This document shows positions 60,353 through 64,000 of a DNA stretch of 64,000 nucleotides, in pieces. Made by a program: the position numbers and the translations under genes. The notes under the pieces are model-generated. The model was not told the DNA's origin, did not search any database, and saw only the letters and a list, made by a program, of their open reading frames with translations. This DNA comes from Dermanyssus gallinae. Taxonomy: Eukaryota; Arthropoda; Arachnida; Mesostigmata; Dermanyssidae. Location of the stretch: contig QVRM01006062.1 in NCBI GenBank assembly GCA_003439945.1, positions 107,501 through 171,500 on the forward strand, in the 5' to 3' direction. Position 1 is the stretch's first letter. Each line of letters begins with the position of its first letter.

Positions 60353-60729
60353 GTTTTTAAGATTTTCAATTTAAATTCAATTCAATTCAATTCAAACGCA
60401 CCTTTATTTTGTCAAAGGGAACATATTACAATATTTACATTTCACAAACCGTTACCTAGACTTGTAGAGCAGTCGAGTTACTTGTGTGCCCACATTTGCA
60501 CGCAAGTATTTTAAGTTCTCAGTGCCCTAGCCATCAAGATTTTTCGTATGGCTAATGCCTGCGTACGTTTTTTTTCATGTCATGGCTAAATTTGTTAATC
60601 CACTGCGGCATTTACCTTGTCTAAATTGGAAACCATGCAAACCAACTTAAGAGTGGCCGGTCCTCGGTCTCGAACCCAGTCCTTCCGAATGCAAGGCTAA
60701 GGCTTTTGCCACTAAGCCATCTTGCTCGG

Positions 60730-60794
<65 letters not shown>

Positions 60795-62341
60795 GTATAT
60801 ATATAGGCGTTCCTGGCCAACCTACCATGAAAGACATGTACGTGCAAACTGGCCGGCGCCGTGTCAATCGGAACGCACGTGTAGCTGCCCGAGTGAATCT
60901 TGCTGGCGTTGTGAATGGTGAGGCGTGAGACGGGTCTTCCGTCGCCTCCGACGGTTTTGTCGCTGACGGTGCCGCCGCCCACCACGGTCAAGACGGTCTG
61001 TCGTTGTCGCTGCTGCTGCTGCTGGCGGTTCGGGTGCGGCTTTTCTAGCAGACTTGTAACGTTGACGCGCAAATGGTCGCCATCGTAGTTGATAACGCGC
61101 TCACCGTGATACCAGAATACGTGCAGAGGCGTCTGGGGGCAATCGTGTATGAGGCAGGTGATGCTCAACTCGCTCCCGCTCATGATCGACACCTCGCTGC
61201 CTTCCGCAATCGACGCCCGTGGAACTGAGTAGTGAGTGGACAAACACAACCAATAGACCGTTGAACACAACAATGCTACCACGTTGTATGTAAATAGGCG
61301 TATATCTGCTTCAGAAACTCCGTTTCTGCATAGTCAGTATTGGACATATTTCTAGGATTCTCACTTTCTTGTATCTCATCCAGGTAGAGGATATAAGAGA
61401 TTAATTTAACTACATGAATCTATAAATATTTAACATACTTAAGCCTCCTCTTATATTGTGTTAGCTGACCGCTAACACAACGAAAAGCCAATCCGAGCTA
61501 TTTAGAATGCATACGTTGTATGGACAAAGCGAATGCGCATTCTTAGTTGCGGTTCTGCGGGGCCCGATATTCCTACTACAGTTCGCGTTTATAGTAGTCT
61601 AGCGAAAGCAAAGGTGATACAGAAGACACCTAAATTGGTGTCAGAATACAGATTGTTATACCGAGGCTAGGCCACCATGCAACGTTCATTAATCTTTTAG
61701 CTTCCCTATATTCTGTAAGTAGTTTCATCAAAGCTAGAGGCTTGCCGTCTAGCACCGTTAGAAAAAGACGTAATATAATACACCGTATTATGCGCGGTTT
61801 TCGTATCGATGATTAAAAACAAGATTATATTGCAAACGAGACTTATAGGCACGACATCTTTCGTATAGGAAATCCATGTTGTGTCATCGATGCTATCTAT
61901 CTTAGAGTTATTAGTCGATGATACCAGCACCAGTCTGTGTCACAATATTGCCTCGCGTTAAACAGATCGCCAAGAGCATTCGAAACATGTCAGAATCAAC
62001 AGCCATGTCTTTACGCGTGGGTCAAGGCGTGAAGAAAACAAGTTCAGTCACAAGTGCCACTTACCGAGAACCGTCAGCTCGACGTGGGCTCGAAGCATCG
62101 GGTGCTGCGTGTTGACCTGGCATTCATAGACACCGGCATCCGTCTTCTGCAGGCCGCGAATCTGTAGCATCCAGTCGTCGGCCGGCAAGAAGCGTCGGGA
62201 TGTGGCCATATCGGCCGAAAGTGCCACGAATGGATGCGAATGACCACCCTCACCTCGGACGGCCGAGAAGCGTTCGTCGGTCGTGTACGTGACCGTGCCA
62301 ACCGTCAGGATGTGATAGTCGGCACGGCGAAGCCAGGTTAC
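59842..62341 (-). CDS. dpr-like: Dpr-like immunoglobulin cell-surface protein (3' three exons of a partial gene)
   Basis: Three exons (62341-62065, 61224-60826, 59984-59842) join to 272 codons plus stop with consistent phases. The first half-Ig1 exon and the signal peptide lie upstream, outside the window. Ig1 part: VTWLRRADYHILTVG, the Dpr 'VSWIR+RD.HILTVG' signature, and DAGVYECQV. Ig2: ELSITCLI (Cys), VFWYHGERV (Trp), SGSYTCVP (Cys), and SASLHVHV-like strand G (ASLHVHVF). The C-terminus is a Ser/Thr-rich spacer, then a hydrophobic LYSLGPLLALQMAFLILVAV and RTT-stop, which looks like a GPI-attachment signal (or single TM). Dpr proteins bind DIP partners on neurons and specify synaptic connections. 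Unusual: longer loops in both Ig domains, including QQQQQRQRQ in Ig2. Identity as Dpr versus a close relative (DIP) rests on the HILTVG and CVP signatures. Confidence 0.88.
60321..60349. repeat. (AT)n microsatellite in dpr-like intron
   Basis: AT run between the terminal exon and the intronic SINE. Confidence 0.95.
60372..60725 (-). mobile_element. tRNA-derived SINE (family 2) in dpr-like intron
   Basis: On the minus strand, the head near 60725 reads GAGCAAGATGGCTTAGTGGC (A box GATGGCTTAGTGGC at 60721-60708), then CCTTGCATTCGGAAGGACT and a B box GGGTTCGAGACC (60677-60666). It has no matching 3' acceptor arm, so it is not a tRNA. A body of about 270 bp follows and ends in TTTGAATTGAATTGAATTGA at about 60390-60372, a short tandem tail as in LINE-mobilised SINEs. 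It is flanked on its 5' side by a (TA)n tract. Confidence 0.65.
60731..60805. repeat. (AT)n microsatellite adjoining the SINE and the Ig2 exon donor
   Basis: AT dinucleotides with two interruptions, ending about 20 bp from the donor site at 60825. Confidence 0.95.
60826..61224 (-). CDS. dpr-like exon: Ig2
   Basis: Acceptor ACTACTCAG before TTCCACGG at 61224. Donor CATG|GTAGGT after 60826. Both borders are phase 1. The loop between C' and D contains a CAG-encoded Gln-rich insert and a Gly-rich VVGGGTVSDKTVGGDG stretch, which are not part of the canonical fold. Confidence 0.85.
61225..62064 (-). other. dpr-like intron between Ig1 and Ig2 exons
   Basis: 840-bp intron with GT...AG borders. No gene or repeat recognised inside. 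Confidence 0.75.
62065..62341 (-). CDS. dpr-like exon: second half of Ig1
   Basis: Acceptor CTATGCAG before GTAACCTGG (62341 is the first exon base). Donor CTCG|GTAAGT after 62065. Starts in phase 0 and ends after the first base of a codon. Between strands C' and F it carries about 25 extra residues (GEGGHSHPFVALSADMATSR) relative to typical insect Dpr Ig1. Confidence 0.85.
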
Positions 62342-64000
62342 CTGCATAGCGTCATGTCAGATACGCGTGCCCAAGCTCAACTCAAAGCTCATCATCCTCC
62401 CGCGCACCTTACGGGTAGGGCAGCATACGTAGAAAACAACACTAATTTGCCCTGATTTCTTCACCTCAATCCAAGCTAGGTAGTTGGTCTCTGTGACAAC
62501 ACCGACCACGCTAATGCTAGTACAACAGCTGCTGTATCTGTTTTCAAGAAGGGAACTCAGTTGGAACTCGCACGTAGGTAACGCATGCTTGAAAATGGCT
62601 GCGATGGGCAGCGATGAACGTAGGCAGACTGCCTACTGTTTGAAATTGCCTTCTATAACTGCCGCTGCTTCTGCTGCTCCTACAAGGAGGCTCAATGACA
62701 AAGGAGCTCACCTACAACTATGTCTATCGTGATCACCCGGTATTTAACTAGAACGAATAAACAAATTATTCATGAACTAAATGCGATCCACAGAGATCGG
62801 CTTCAAAACATTCGTAACGGGCTGCAGAAATCTAGTTACCAAAACTACAACACTAGCCTACGGCGTAGCGACTACACTGAATGCCTTTATAGTTGGCCAC
62901 AGTGGATAGGCTAGTGAACGACTAGCAGTGATTGGGAGAAGTTTGCGACCCTAAGGAGTATAGATCGTTATTAGGCAATTACCTTCTAACTGCACTAAAA
63001 TTAGCAGTTGGCCATAGCTCTCTCTCTCCACAGCACTGCTCCTCGCGTGTTGTGTGTGACATTAGTTGATTCGATCTAACGAAAAAGGATGAGTGTTCAT
63101 TGAAATATAATTTACTGTGCGTTTTCTATTTCTTTCAAATACAAGAGACCGCAGAAATGCTTCTTCTTTCAAATACAAGGAACCGCAAAAATGCTCTTTT
63201 TTTAACTCTACTCAAATAAAAGTGCTGTAAATGTATTACAACACCACTGGATACGTCTCCCTTAAACCCCCTACCGTAGCGTTCCATCTTTTGGCCGGAT
63301 GCAATATTAAGTGGTGAATGTACATCATAATATCCATATATGAATGTTCTCCTTGGATCTTGTCTGGATGATCGCTCATTTTTAATGAGTAAACAGCAGC
63401 ACGCTAAAGCTATCGTTTTGGCGACTCCGGACGATTATCGATGGGGCAATGTCAACCAGGGTCACGTTTACTTTTTCTAGTATGTTGTGCAACAGCTCCA
63501 AGATAACTGTGACAACCATTTTAAGTACAAACTTATTAAAAATACATATCTGCAAGCTATATGTTATAGAGGCTAACACAGAATGTGCAAAGACCAATCC
63601 TAAAAAATAGCTTTCTTATTATCGCACTATGACGAAAGATGGAAAATATGTGTGTGTGTTCCCTTGGGGGTTATACTAAGAAGGGATTATGCCCCCCAAA
63701 AGGATAATCCCCCCTCCCAACAGGGACTTAGCGTCCATTCCGCTACTAATTATAGTGTCTTTAGCATAAAATCAAACGATGCAGCGAAGCGTAAGTCCGC
63801 TTATCATACACACGTATACATTTTGTAGAATGTGCTCAAAAATGTGTAGAGGCTGTGGTGAACACTTGGCGAATGTGTCCGGCTCGTTTTGTTGGGTAAC
63901 GCGGCACGGAGTAATACGCTTTTTGGCGCGCAGCCATTCGTGTGGCTTTGCCAGCGCCTCCCAGAGGAGCTTCTAATGCAGCCGCCCTCTGTGTTCCACT
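62342..64000. other. Upstream intron of the dpr-like gene, no exon found
   Basis: I looked for the first half of Ig1 (a Cys-containing strand B followed by a donor) on the minus strand and found none, so the intron continues past the window. There are short direct repeats TCTTTCAAATACAAG near 63133-63179 and a small inverted repeat GGGATTAT / ATAATCCC at 63683-63711. Confidence 0.5.

Noticed and set aside
60650..60725. Functional tRNA gene in the dpr-like intron
   Set aside because: No 3' acceptor complement to GAGCAAG, and the sequence continues into a SINE body with a tandem tail.
1..64000. Telomeric TTAGG arrays or rDNA that might explain the satellite location
   Set aside because: No TTAGG runs and no recognisable rRNA sequence anywhere in the window.

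Overview
This window looks like a gene-poor stretch of an arthropod nuclear genome, most likely a chelicerate (mite or tick). That placement is an inference. It rests on a gustatory-receptor-family (7tm_7) chemoreceptor, a Dpr-type neuronal Ig protein with spliced exons, many decayed non-LTR retrotransposons, tRNA-derived SINEs, a mariner-like remnant and abundant long (AT)n microsatellites. No bacterial features are present and no canonical tRNA, rRNA or CRISPR array was seen.

Layout, left third (1-24.4 kb). A LINE fragment opens the window. It is followed by an intronless-looking gene for a Gly/Ala/Tyr/Asn-rich low-complexity protein (1426-2466, +) with its own AATAAA, another LINE 3' end, and a ~600-bp dispersed sequence that recurs at 46 kb. 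Next comes an intact chemoreceptor gene (6046-7281, -). The rest of this third is non-coding DNA with microsatellites and mobile-element debris: a reverse transcriptase with a broken YADD box (10.9-11.6 kb), a mariner-like transposase remnant (14.1-14.8 kb), a LINE C-terminus with a zinc knuckle (18.1-18.8 kb), and a LINE whose catalytic core is deleted (21.4-22.5 kb).

Middle third (24.4-45.9 kb). About 20.6 kb is a satellite made of two interleaved monomer classes, 25 and 26 bp, in nested higher-order repeats. A 457-bp non-satellite unit starts the array and is repeated once inside it, 6,059 bp further on, with only 3 differences. Each standard monomer carries a TTC-N3/4-GAA dyad. The open frames in the array are a by-product of 25+26=51 bp and are not genes.

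Right third (45.9-64 kb). This holds the second copy of the dispersed sequence, an internally deleted LINE (47.1-49.2 kb), a SINE, and a decayed second chemoreceptor (about 50.76-51.64 kb, -) whose homology to the intact gene continues into the 5' flank. The order 'dispersed sequence, then receptor' is the same on both sides of the satellite, which suggests an old segmental duplication. Further right are a 21-bp-stem hairpin, another SINE of the same family, a LINE C-terminus, and the last three coding exons of a dpr-like gene (59842-62341, -). Its splice phases fit and its upstream exons lie beyond the window.

The genes do not form a pathway. The two functional candidates with recognisable families are both of sensory or neuronal type: the chemoreceptor and the Dpr-like cell-surface protein.
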